Part shown: one piece after another, positions 18,106 to 26,436 of the stretch | Numbering within the stretch: position 1 is the first letter of the stretch | How the letters are laid out: every line of letters starts with the position of its first letter | Origin: an uncultured Myxococcales bacterium | GTDB lineage: Bacteria; Myxococcota_A; UBA9042 | Assembly (NCBI GenBank): GCA_903840165.1 | Contig: CAIMEY010000017.1 | Span: 81,928-145,927, forward strand | Reading direction: 5' to 3' | DNA: 64,000 nt | The notes under the pieces: generated by a model | Database searches by the model: none | Told to the model about the DNA's origin: nothing | What the model saw: the letters and a program-made list of their open reading frames with translations, nothing else | Position numbers and translations under genes: made by a program

Positions 18106-18328
18106 CCACCGGGGCAGTTGGGCCATGGGGTCCTGGGGGCAAAGGGTCGCAGCGGGGCACCCTTGCGGTGTACCACCGGCGAACAATGGCGGCAATCCCA
18201 AAACCGGTGGCCGTCCCACTGGGCACGGCCCTGGCAACGGCCATGACAGAGGCAGTCGCGGCCAACAACACAGCATAATCATAGACGACCCAAGCGGTGC
18301 GCTTGGCATTTGCGACGGAGAACGCCAC
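18089..18328 (-). CDS. Possible small membrane protein
   Basis: 79 residues if read from a GTG at 18328; no clear ribosome binding site. The centre (YDYAVLLAATASVMAVARAV) is a plausible membrane segment, followed by a basic stretch and a Pro-rich end (CDPLPPGPHGP). The stop codon overlaps the region where the next minus-strand gene begins, as expected for coupled genes. Third-position G/C is moderately high. It lies between the divergent ccmC (start 18400) and the C45-like gene. It is weakly supported and could be chance. Confidence 0.35.
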   Translation of the reverse strand: MAFSVANAKRTAWVVYDYAVLLAATASVMAVARAVPSGTATGFGIAAIVRRWYTARVPRCDPLPPGPHGPTAPVDVLCD

Positions 18329-18399
18329 ACTGGCGCCGCATTCGACCGGGATCGCCGCGTTGGCCTTCGATCCCGGCCGCCTAGCCTGACAGCGAGCCC

Positions 18400-19155
18400 A
18401 TGGCACAAACCCTGAGTCACACTGAGAATTCGCCCGTTGTTTCTCCACCTTTAGGCATATGGCTTTGGGCCGCCCTGAGCGCGGCGCTGATCGGCGGGGC
18501 CTTGTACGTCATCACCGTAATGGCGCAACCGGACGTTCAACTAGGCATTGTGCAAAAGATTTTCTACTTTCACGTCGGCTCCGCTTTTGCCATGCTGCTG
18601 CTGCTGTCTGCGGGGTCGGTTCTGAGCCTGCTGGACCTGCTGTCTCCCGGCGATCGGATCGATGCCCTAGCCCGCGCATGTATTGAAGTTGGCGTGATTT
18701 TCGCGCTGCTGGTGCTCACTTCCGGACCGCTGTGGGCGCGTAAGTCCTGGGGGGCCTACTGGACTTGGGAACCCCGCTTGACGCTTACGCTTTTGGTGAC
18801 TTTGGTGTCCATTGCCGTCATGGCGATTCGCGACATGGCCGGCGACGGTGCCCGACGCATGGGCGCGGCGATGGCGGTCCTTGCCGGTCCGACCTCCTAC
18901 CTAATCCACATTGCTGTGCAAAAATGGGGAGGTACCCATCCTTCGGTGCTCCAAGGTGGGGGTATCCAAAGCCCGCAGATGCGCCTAGCGTTTTGGCTGA
19001 GCGTGGCTGCGCTGCTGACTTTTGCCGGTCTGCTGGTGCGCCTGCGGATGCAGGGGATACGCCTGGAGCAGACCCTCGCGGCTTTGAAACTAGACATTTC
19101 GGCACGGGAAATTCGCCGGGCTCGCCGCCTAGCCGATGGCGTGACACAGCCCTAG
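18400..19155 (+). CDS. ccmC: Cytochrome c maturation heme-handling protein CcmC
   Basis: 251 residues with six predicted membrane segments and a tryptophan-rich motif WGAYWTWEPRLT near residue 120, the WWD-type heme contact of CcmC/CcsA proteins. Conserved His residues at YFHVGSAF and in LIHIAVQKW would ligand heme (known for CcmC). CcmC loads heme onto CcmE in system I cytochrome c maturation. Length (about 250) fits CcmC rather than the longer CcsA. It is followed by a CcmD-like gene, which supports the call; other ccm genes are not in the window. The N-terminal ~20 residues are a cytoplasmic extension. Confidence 0.88.
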   Translation: MAQTLSHTENSPVVSPPLGIWLWAALSAALIGGALYVITVMAQPDVQLGIVQKIFYFHVGSAFAMLLLLSAGSVLSLLDLLSPGDRIDALARACIEVGVIFALLVLTSGPLWARKSWGAYWTWEPRLTLTLLVTLVSIAVMAIRDMAGDGARRMGAAMAVLAGPTSYLIHIAVQKWGGTHPSVLQGGGIQSPQMRLAFWLSVAALLTFAGLLVRLRMQGIRLEQTLAALKLDISAREIRRARRLADGVTQP

Positions 19156-19221
19156 CACCCTCAGAAAGCGAAGGCAGCCAAACGGGGCCGGGGGGCGTGA
19201 AAACGCCAAGGAGAGCAGACG

Positions 19222-19614
19222 TTGATTAAGGAAATCCCAACGCTTATCAAGCACGTACTGGCACTGTCCGTCTTTGCAGCGGTCAGCTTTACCTTGGGGC
19301 CCCTGCCCGCTTGGGCGGATTCTCCCCCGGACGTCCCTGCGGGAGCCGCCGCCAAGGCCCCCGTTGCCGCGATTGCCGGCGATGCCGCAGCGGCCAAAGT
19401 CCCTGAACTACCCCAGGATTTGTCCAAGTACAAAGAAGAGCCGGTGCCAGGAGGCAGCTTGCTGGTCATCGCCTATGGCGTGATGTGGCTCCTGCTGCTG
19501 GCGTTTGTTGGGCGATTGGCGAGTAAACAGCGCCAAACGCAAGCGCAATTGCGGGCCCTTGAGGATCGGCTCATCGCCGGCACCGCGACCGACCGTGCTG
19601 GAGGCCAAGGGTGA
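19222..19614 (+). CDS. CcmD-like membrane protein
   Basis: 130 residues from a TTG at 19222 with an AAGGAG box 8 bases upstream. There is an N-terminal hydrophobic segment or signal peptide (LALSVFAAVSFTLGPL, ending PAWA), an Ala/Pro linker, then one membrane helix near residue 80-95 (LLVIAYGVMWLLLLAFVGRLA) followed by a basic, Gln-rich tail. The YGVMWLLLL...RL helix pattern right after ccmC is what CcmD proteins show; CcmD links CcmC and CcmE to the CcmAB transporter. It is longer than typical CcmD (about 60 residues), because of the N-terminal half. Confidence 0.65.
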   Translation: MIKEIPTLIKHVLALSVFAAVSFTLGPLPAWADSPPDVPAGAAAKAPVAAIAGDAAAAKVPELPQDLSKYKEEPVPGGSLLVIAYGVMWLLLLAFVGRLASKQRQTQAQLRALEDRLIAGTATDRAGGQG

Positions 19615-19757
19615 CAAGCGCACATATCTTCTTTATTCCAGCGGTATTACTGCTTGGTGGCTCCCTCGGTTATATCTTCGGCCGGCGCCTGCTTTTGGCC
19701 GAACAAGAGGAACAGCGGCGTGCGGCCCAGCGGCGCGCCCAGGCAGAAGCCGAATAG
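19611..19757 (+). CDS. Tiny membrane protein (48 aa), unknown
   Basis: Starts at a GTG that overlaps the previous stop codon as GTGA and ends at TAG 19755-19757. The product begins MTSAHIFFIPAVLLLGGSLG, one membrane helix, followed by a charged Glu/Gln/Arg-rich helix (LLAEQEEQRRAAQRR). The overlap, helix pattern and high third-position G/C argue that it is real. Location directly after the CcmD-like gene suggests a role in heme delivery or cytochrome assembly, but this is inference from context only. Confidence 0.65.
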   Translation: MTSAHIFFIPAVLLLGGSLGYIFGRRLLLAEQEEQRRAAQRRAQAEAE

Positions 19758-19778
19758 CACTGGCCTGGCCATGAGCCC

Positions 19779-20006
19779 GTGCCCGAGCGAGGATCCGACC
19801 GCCGCGGGGCGTGCAAAAGCCCGGCGTTCACGTTAGGGTTGGCTGCGGCTGCCACGGCTTTACCGGGTGGCTGCGCCCTGGGCTACCTCGGACCGTCTGC
19901 CGAAAATGCCGTGAGATTGGGCGCTTTCATCACACTCCATGCCCTTGCGGCCCTAGGTGCCGGCGGCCTGATTGGGCCTCAACGGGCCTTGATTGATCGG
20001 CGATGA
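19779..20006 (+). CDS. Small two-helix membrane protein (75 aa), unknown
   Basis: Read from a GTG at 19779; the stop codon overlaps the ATG of the next gene at 20003 as ATGA. Two hydrophobic segments (FTLGLAAAATALPGGCALGY and LGAFITLHALAALGAGGLIG) separated by a short polar loop suggest a helical hairpin in the inner membrane. No family is recognised. It is part of the tight ccmC-to-20003 gene string. Confidence 0.6.
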   Translation: MPERGSDRRGACKSPAFTLGLAAAATALPGGCALGYLGPSAENAVRLGAFITLHALAALGAGGLIGPQRALIDRR

Positions 20007-22324
20007 CCCCAGCGCCTCCCAGCCCAGCGCCTCAACTGCCGTCGGCGACGCCCGCCACCGGGATGCGCGATCGCTTTGACTGGCCCTTCCGCCTGATTAT
20101 GCTGGCTTTTACCGCCCTCTATCTGCTGCCCATGGCGGCGGTGGATTTGCTGCCGATGCGCGGCTGGGCCCCTGCCCTGCGGCAGGCGACAATGCTGCAT
20201 GATTGGCGAGCGTTGCCGACGTACGCCAGCCATTTCGTCCGCCAAGGGCACCCAACGCCCTACAGTACTTTCGCCTACTTAACTCATCTGCTGGCCTACG
20301 CGCATGACGTGGAGTGGGCCGGTCGCCTGGTGCTGGGGTTGGCGCTGATCTCGACCCTAATCGCCGGACGCTGGCTGCTGGCCGAAGCGGGGCATTCCCG
20401 TTGGTTATTAATCGCTTTGCTGCCCTGGCTCCTCGGGCCCAGTTGGCTGGAGGGCGACGTCAACGTGGTGGTGGCTTTACCCTTGCTATTTGGGCTGCTG
20501 GCGGCCCATCTACGCTTGCTGAAAGCGTTTTCGCCGTGGCTCGCCTTGGTCGTCGCCGCGCTGCTGGCGGCCCTGGCGGTGACGCATTGGTTGGCTGCGA
20601 TTGTCGCTGTACTCCTGGTTATCTTGAGCTTTTGGCACGGCATGGCCCTCTCGCTGTGGCGAGGGTTTGCGCTGGGCCTACGCGAGATTGCCCTGTCATT
20701 GCCGGCGGTTGCACTGCTACTGCCTTGGCTCCGCCAGCACGCCCACGGCGCGCCCCTTGTCGAAATCGCTTTGCCCTCTGAGATGTTGCGCCGCCTGCCC
20801 GAGCAGATGTTCGACCAACTGGCGCCGCATAATGTCGGCCTCGACGGTTGGGTCGACATCCTGATGCGCCGTCCGGGCGATCTGAGCAGTTGGCTGTGGC
20901 TGACCGGCATTATCTTGTGGCTGCAGTCATCATTGGCGGTCAAACGGCTGCAAGACACTGATTCTAGTCACGAAAACTCGCCAGAATCTAGCTACTTGGT
21001 GCGCTGTTTGGGACTTTGGGCGTTGCTAGTGGCTTTTGCGCCGATGTCCATTCAAGCCCCCTTTGTGATTACGCGCATTTCGACGACGCTGATGCCGATT
21101 CTGGCGATGCTGGCTTGCTTGGCCCTGCCGATACAGCCGGTGTGGCCCCAAGGGCGGCGGCGATTTCGCGCTTGGCTGGCAACGGGTTGCGTGGGCGTGG
21201 CGGCCACGATGGTGCCCAGCGCTACTACCGAAGCGGTGATTCTCGCCCGGGCCGATTTCGCCACCCTGCGTGACGCTGCGGCGCAAATTCCGGCGGGGCA
21301 GCGGGTCGCAATTTTGGAAACACGCACGACAAGTCGTTGGTTACGTTCACCTTGTCTAGCAACGCTGGGCCATTGGTATGACGTGCTGGTGGGCGGCTAC
21401 TCGGCGGACCCTTTCCCGGACCCGGCGCTGCAGCCCGTCCAAGCCATCGCCCAGAGACAACTGCCTTCTATCCCATCTGATCCAAAGGCTTTTCGCTGGG
21501 TTGATCAGGGGCGCTACTACGATTACTTGCTGGTATACGCGCCAACCACGGACGGGGCCCAGCCCTGGGATCCGACCTTGCGCGCGTTGCCCAAGACGTA
21601 TCAACGCGGACCCTATGCCGTTTATCAGAATCTCGAGGTGGCTTGCTGGCCGCCGCCACCTGAGCTGACGCCTCAAGACCACCGCGCCGCCCAGCGAATT
21701 GCTCAGTGCCTAGGCGCATTTGCCGGCCTCGCCATCCAAGCGCCAACGGTGGAGCCGGGGGGAAGTGACGTCGTTCTTCGCCGCCTGTGGCAGTGTCCTT
21801 CTGTGGATGTGCCGGACTGGCAACTACACAGAAATAGTGCGTTTCCGACCGGAACCTGGCCTACGGGCACCGGGCCTGAGGCGGCTGCACCCTTGCAGAC
21901 CTCCACGACGCCGACTACGTTGTTGCCAGGGCCGTTGCGCGCGGCCCCGCCGCCTACTTGGACTGGGCCGACTGCGGCGCCGGTTCGCCTCGCACCGCCG
22001 CCAACCTTGGGTACGCCGGGTGCGGTTTTACCTGTGACGGAGCGCGGTTTGCCGACAACAGCACCGCAACCACCGACAGCACCGCAACCACCGACCGCAC
22101 CGCAACCGCCGACCGCACCGCAACCGCCGACCGGCAGTTGGGACACGGTGCCGACTTCGCTGCGCCATGGGCTGCCGATGCCGCCTGGACAGACAGGACC
22201 GGGCGCGACACCATCGGCAACCTTGCTTGGACCCTCGACAATTCGCCCAACGGGCATGCCACGAGCCGGCGCGCCACCGGCAGCAGCCGCCCCTGTTCAA
22301 CCCGGCCCTTCTGGTCACCGCTAA
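20003..22324 (+). CDS. Polytopic membrane protein with Pro/Thr-rich C-terminal tail
   Basis: 773 residues. The first ~430 residues have about ten hydrophobic helices (LIMLAFTALYLLPMAAVDLL, LLLVAFAPMSIQA and others), and a soluble domain of about 170 residues follows (RVAILETRTTSRWL, YYDYLLVYAP), the layout of GT-C-type membrane glycosyltransferases, but no diagnostic loop motif can be pointed out, so function is unknown. The last ~150 residues are Pro/Thr/Ala-rich and include four exact six-residue repeats (TAPQPP). The start overlaps the preceding stop (ATGA), so it is translationally coupled to the ccm-linked genes. Confidence 0.7.
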   Translation: MTPAPPSPAPQLPSATPATGMRDRFDWPFRLIMLAFTALYLLPMAAVDLLPMRGWAPALRQATMLHDWRALPTYASHFVRQGHPTPYSTFAYLTHLLAYAHDVEWAGRLVLGLALISTLIAGRWLLAEAGHSRWLLIALLPWLLGPSWLEGDVNVVVALPLLFGLLAAHLRLLKAFSPWLALVVAALLAALAVTHWLAAIVAVLLVILSFWHGMALSLWRGFALGLREIALSLPAVALLLPWLRQHAHGAPLVEIALPSEMLRRLPEQMFDQLAPHNVGLDGWVDILMRRPGDLSSWLWLTGIILWLQSSLAVKRLQDTDSSHENSPESSYLVRCLGLWALLVAFAPMSIQAPFVITRISTTLMPILAMLACLALPIQPVWPQGRRRFRAWLATGCVGVAATMVPSATTEAVILARADFATLRDAAAQIPAGQRVAILETRTTSRWLRSPCLATLGHWYDVLVGGYSADPFPDPALQPVQAIAQRQLPSIPSDPKAFRWVDQGRYYDYLLVYAPTTDGAQPWDPTLRALPKTYQRGPYAVYQNLEVACWPPPPELTPQDHRAAQRIAQCLGAFAGLAIQAPTVEPGGSDVVLRRLWQCPSVDVPDWQLHRNSAFPTGTWPTGTGPEAAAPLQTSTTPTTLLPGPLRAAPPPTWTGPTAAPVRLAPPPTLGTPGAVLPVTERGLPTTAPQPPTAPQPPTAPQPPTAPQPPTGSWDTVPTSLRHGLPMPPGQTGPGATPSATLLGPSTIRPTGMPRAGAPPAAAAPVQPGPSGHR
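22058..22129 (+). repeat. Four tandem 18-bp units (TAPQPP) in the membrane protein tail
   Basis: Four consecutive copies of an 18-bp unit of the type ACAGCACCGCAACCACCG, differing only at silent positions. They encode a six-residue repeat TAPQPP. The near-identity at DNA level suggests recent slippage expansion, so copy number may vary between strains. Confidence 0.8.
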
Positions 22325-22353
22325 GCTTTGGCTAAGCCAAGAGAATCAAGACC

Positions 22354-23388
22354 TTGTTTGATCAAAATGTACCCAATCGCCCCCTATTCTCCATCCTGGG
22401 CATCCCGGTCACGGTGACGTTTTGGCACATTGCTGTGCTGGGAATGATGCTGTTTGACCGCTTTCGCGTTGATTTCAAACTGGGTTTGGGGATGATGCTA
22501 CTGGTGTCTCTGAGCGTGCTCGCCCACGAAATGGGTCATGCCCTGGTGAGTCGCCATTTTGGCCTAGATCCCTACGTGATTCTCTTAGGATTTGGCGGTG
22601 TTACCTATCATCAGCCCGCCAAGAAGCCACGCGATGACTTTCTGATCGTGGCGGCCGGCCCGACGGTCAACTTTCTGCTTTTCTTTCTGTTTCGCTACCT
22701 CGCCCAACCGACCGATTCGCTGCGCGACCAACTGTTCGCCTGGGGCTCAGTGGCCAACCTGTTTTGGGCGGTCTACAACCTGCTGCCCATCGTGCCTCTC
22801 GATGGTGGGCAAATCACTCGAATTGCCTTGCGAAAATGGCTCAAGACGCCGCTGACAGGGGACCGCTGGGCCTTTCGCATCGGCCTGGGCCTGGGCGGTA
22901 TGTTGGCGGTGCTGTTCCTCGTTAAAGGCATGATGTTTGCTGCAGTTATCCTGGGTATGGCCGCCCTGCAGAACTACAATGCCCTGCGCTCCCTGGAGGC
23001 TCAGCCCTTGGCGAAGGCGGAGGCAGTTCACCCACAAGTGCGTCAACTAATTGAGCAAGCTCGGCAATTCTACCTGCAGCAACGCTACGACGACGCCATC
23101 CGCCTGAGCCACCAAGCCCGCGCGGAAGCCTATGTATCGAATGATGAAATTCGGCAGATTTGGCATCTGCTATCCCTGAGTTCAGCGCGTGTTTTGGCCT
23201 GGGAAGATGCGCTACGCTATGCCGAACGGGTGCCCGATTCCCCGGATCTGGCGAAGATCCAAGCGATCTGCCTGCTCAACATCGCCGATGCCGGCCGGGC
23301 GCGACGCTTTCTCGCCATGCCAGCCGCCCTTCTGTTGCCCACTGAAACAATTGAACAATTGCAGGCTCTAGCGCGCACCAACGCCTAG
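22354..23388 (+). CDS. Site-2-protease-family (M50) membrane metalloprotease
   Basis: 344 residues from a TTG at 22354. Zinc motif HEMGH near residue 60 within a membrane helix, and the second motif NLLPIVPLDGGQ near residue 145, which supplies the third zinc ligand Asp in S2P/M50 proteases. Gly-rich GFGGVTYH between them is typical of the short S2P subgroup. The C-terminal ~120 residues are soluble, helical and look TPR-like (QARQFYLQQRYDDAIRLSHQA), probably a substrate-recognition or scaffolding part. No PDZ or CBS domain. Function likely is intramembrane cleavage of a regulatory or signal protein; substrate unknown. Confidence 0.85.
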   Translation: MFDQNVPNRPLFSILGIPVTVTFWHIAVLGMMLFDRFRVDFKLGLGMMLLVSLSVLAHEMGHALVSRHFGLDPYVILLGFGGVTYHQPAKKPRDDFLIVAAGPTVNFLLFFLFRYLAQPTDSLRDQLFAWGSVANLFWAVYNLLPIVPLDGGQITRIALRKWLKTPLTGDRWAFRIGLGLGGMLAVLFLVKGMMFAAVILGMAALQNYNALRSLEAQPLAKAEAVHPQVRQLIEQARQFYLQQRYDDAIRLSHQARAEAYVSNDEIRQIWHLLSLSSARVLAWEDALRYAERVPDSPDLAKIQAICLLNIADAGRARRFLAMPAALLLPTETIEQLQALARTNA

Positions 23389-23641
23389 GTGTGTCAAGGC
23401 AGTCGGCTCAACGGGTGCCCAACTGCGCCTGAGGTGGACGAGGGGCCTGGTAACGTCGGGTTGGAACGCAGCCTGTTTGGCCGTAAAATCAACAAGTTCA
23501 TTGCTCCTTCGCCGACGTTGCAGAACGGTGCTTGCGCTCAAAGGCCAAAACCGGCACCGTAGCTGCATCGGCTGGCGCAAAGCGAATTGGGCACGCCAAG
23601 GCCTAGGCCAATGCGCCGCGGCGGGCACCTGGAGGTAGGGC

Positions 23642-26320
23642 GTGGGTACGAGGCTTGGGTCCTTCATCGCTAGCATCTCGGCGTTGGTTTTATGCCTAAT
23701 TGCGCCAACTTCTGCATGGGCAGGGGGGACGATTTGCCCCGGACCTGACACCGTCGAGGGCATCGACGTCTCGGTCTGGCAGGGCAGTATCAACTGGCCC
23801 GCGGTCAAGGCTTCCGGCAAGCAATACGCGATCATCCGTGTCAGCGACGGGCTGTATGTCGACACCAAGTTCGCTGGCAACTGGTCCGGGGCCAAGTCGG
23901 CCGGCGTCATTCGCGGCGTGTATCAGTTCTTCGAGCCAGCCTTAGATCCCGTGGCCCAGGCAGATCTTCTCATCAGCAAAATCGGTGGGTCCCTGGACGC
24001 CAATGACCTGCCGCCAACCCTGGACATGGAAGCCAAGGGCGGCCAAACGCCGGCAGTGATTGCCGACCACGTGGGCAAATGGGTCGCGCGCATCAAGGAG
24101 AAGCTCGGCCGCGATCCCATTATTTATACAGGCAAATGGTTCTGGGATCCCTACGTGCAATCGTCGGCCTTTGCCTACTTGCCCCTGTGGCACGCACAGT
24201 ACTGCTCCTGTTGCCCGACGATCGCCAACCCATGGAAATCATGGAAGTTTTGGCAGTATTCGTCTTCGGGCAAGGTCGGCGGCATCGCCGGCAATGTCGA
24301 CATGGACAAATGGGACGGAACCCTAGCCGCCTTGCAGACTTGGATTGGTGGTACACCGACTTGCACGCCGCACTGCGCCGGCAATGTCTTGGTCGGAGCC
24401 GATTGCGGCAAGGGCGATTGCGGTGCCTTTGCAGCCAGTTGCGTAGATGACAACCTCGGACCTCGCTGCGTCTCCGTGTTTTGCCCGGCCCAGGGGACCA
24501 CCAAGACCTGCATCCCCTCGCCCAACAACGGCAAAATCGCCGATTGCAGCAACGGCCAACTGAGCAATCCGGGCGACTGCGGCACCTATGGTGCCCTTTG
24601 TTCGACCGCGGCCTCCAAGGCAGCCAAGTGTATCTCCGCATTTTGCATTAGTGATCCCAAGCAGAAGCCCGTCGCGAAGGATGTGTGCCTGCCAGACGGT
24701 TTGCGCTACAGCTGCACGGCGGCAGGAGACCTCAACAAGGCGCCCTGCCCGGCCGGCACGACCTGCAAAATGGTGCAAGATTCAGCAGTTTGCGACGCAC
24801 CCATCGTCGGCATTGCCGTAACGCCCGATGACAAGGGCTGGTGGTCCTTGCGCAGCAACGGCGTGGTTGAACCCCATGGCAATGCACAGAATTACGGCGA
24901 TCTGGATGTATCCAAGCTGGCCAAGCCCGTGGTCGGCCTAGCAAGCAGTCCGAGCGGACAGGGCTACTGGATCGCCGCGGGCGACGGCAGCGTTCACCCG
25001 TTTGGCGACGCTGCCAGCCTCGGCTCGGCCCCAGACCCCTTGGCAGCAGGCGTTGTCGGCATCGTCCGCGCCGGCAGTGGCCAGGGCTACTGGTTAGCAG
25101 GCAGCGCTGGCGCGGTATTTTCCTTTGGAACTGCCAAGTCTTACGGGGATGCCACAGCCATCAAGCTCGCAGGGCCGATCGTCGGCATCGAGAGCAGCAG
25201 CGACGGCCTGGGCTATTGGCTGGTCGGCAGCAACGGAGCAGTTTTTCCCTATGGAAATGCACCTTTAATTGGGGACGCCAGTACCAAGACGCTGGCCAAG
25301 CCCATCGCCGGCGTTCGCCGTAGCCCCAAGGGCCAAGGCAACTGGCTCTACGGCCAGGACGGCAGCGTTTTTGCCTTTGGCGACGCGGCTGTAGGCAGCA
25401 GCGCAACCAACGTGACCGCCCCCATCGTCGGCATGGCGCGGCACACTTACGGCGGCGGCTATTGGCTGGTCGGCAGTGACGGCGCGGTCTACGACTTTCC
25501 CGGTGCCTGCGTGGCCCAATGCGACGGCACCCTGCTGGTCGGCGAGGACTGCAAGCCTTTGGATTGTAAAGCGCAATCGGCGAGTTGCGTCGCAGACAGC
25601 TTGCCGGCCCGTTGTGTCTCGCAATACTGCGTGGCTCAAGGCGAAAGTCAGGTTTGCCTGCCCGATGTCAACGGCTTTTTGCACGGCACCTGCAAGGACG
25701 GCGCGCTCAGCGAGGACAAGTGCTTGCAAGGCTTGCAATGGTGCAGCAAAACCGGAGCTGCTGCAGGGCATTGCGTGTCCATCTATTGCGTCAACGACCC
25801 AGACCAACCCTCGACCGACCATGATATTTGCCAAGGCGACGGCACGCGGTGGCACTGCGACGCCGCCAGCGGCCAGGCCAGTCCTTTGCCCTGCCCCGAT
25901 GGCCAAGTCTGCGTTCCGGGCGACAGTGCAATTTGCCAAGATAATCAAGCACTAGCCGACGTCACCAATGGCACAGGTGACGCAGGCACAGGTGCCATGG
26001 GCGGCGCAGGCGGCGAGGACGATGCAACTTCGGGCGATGGGCAAGACCAGGCCGCAGAAGGCTCAGATATCGCCCAGGACGCGGGTTCGCCCCTCGAGGA
26101 TGGAGCGGGAGGCTCGGGCAGCGTGGACGGCCTGGCAGCGGACGGCAAGGGCTCGGTAACCGCCGCCGGCTCAGGCAGTTCCAGCAACACGGCGAGTGGC
26201 TGTCAAACTGCGCGCGCCGCCGATGGCTCGGGCGGCTGGGCTGGCGTTTTGTGCTTGCTCGCGTGCGCCGTTGGGCTTGGCCGCCGCAACCGTCGCGTGG
26301 TCCCAAGCCACAACCGCTAG
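23642..26320 (+). CDS. Secreted GH25 muramidase with six-blade repeat domain and C-terminal sorting-type tail
   Basis: 892 residues from a GTG at 23642 with a GGAGG box. The signal peptide ends near SAWA. Residues ~37-235 are a GH25 lysozyme domain: GIDVSVWQGSINW with Asp42 and TLDMEAKGG with Asp128/Glu130, the expected acidic catalytic residues for cutting peptidoglycan glycans. Cys-rich segments follow. Residues ~388-619 contain six repeats of about 40 residues, each with P(I/V)VG and GYW...DG.V..FG patterns, probably a beta-propeller. A second Cys-rich part and an Asp/Gly-rich linker lead to a tail with Cys (SGCQTARAADG), a hydrophobic helix and Arg-rich end (GRRNRR), resembling MYXO-CTERM-type sorting signals. 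Confidence 0.85.
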   Translation: MGTRLGSFIASISALVLCLIAPTSAWAGGTICPGPDTVEGIDVSVWQGSINWPAVKASGKQYAIIRVSDGLYVDTKFAGNWSGAKSAGVIRGVYQFFEPALDPVAQADLLISKIGGSLDANDLPPTLDMEAKGGQTPAVIADHVGKWVARIKEKLGRDPIIYTGKWFWDPYVQSSAFAYLPLWHAQYCSCCPTIANPWKSWKFWQYSSSGKVGGIAGNVDMDKWDGTLAALQTWIGGTPTCTPHCAGNVLVGADCGKGDCGAFAASCVDDNLGPRCVSVFCPAQGTTKTCIPSPNNGKIADCSNGQLSNPGDCGTYGALCSTAASKAAKCISAFCISDPKQKPVAKDVCLPDGLRYSCTAAGDLNKAPCPAGTTCKMVQDSAVCDAPIVGIAVTPDDKGWWSLRSNGVVEPHGNAQNYGDLDVSKLAKPVVGLASSPSGQGYWIAAGDGSVHPFGDAASLGSAPDPLAAGVVGIVRAGSGQGYWLAGSAGAVFSFGTAKSYGDATAIKLAGPIVGIESSSDGLGYWLVGSNGAVFPYGNAPLIGDASTKTLAKPIAGVRRSPKGQGNWLYGQDGSVFAFGDAAVGSSATNVTAPIVGMARHTYGGGYWLVGSDGAVYDFPGACVAQCDGTLLVGEDCKPLDCKAQSASCVADSLPARCVSQYCVAQGESQVCLPDVNGFLHGTCKDGALSEDKCLQGLQWCSKTGAAAGHCVSIYCVNDPDQPSTDHDICQGDGTRWHCDAASGQASPLPCPDGQVCVPGDSAICQDNQALADVTNGTGDAGTGAMGGAGGEDDATSGDGQDQAAEGSDIAQDAGSPLEDGAGGSGSVDGLAADGKGSVTAAGSGSSSNTASGCQTARAADGSGGWAGVLCLLACAVGLGRRNRRVVPSHNR

Positions 26321-26436
26321 CCTAACCACTTACGATTGCTCAGACAATCACACGCACCCTGCCCGCCGCTAAGAACCAAGCCGCGGAACCCACGCCACGC
26401 TCGCCACACAGGCCAGCCACCCAAGGAGAATCACCC

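Noticed and set aside
24808..25500. Repeat region in the muramidase gene as a DNA-level tandem repeat
   Set aside because: The six units are diverged at DNA level and are a protein repeat (propeller blades), not a recent DNA duplication.
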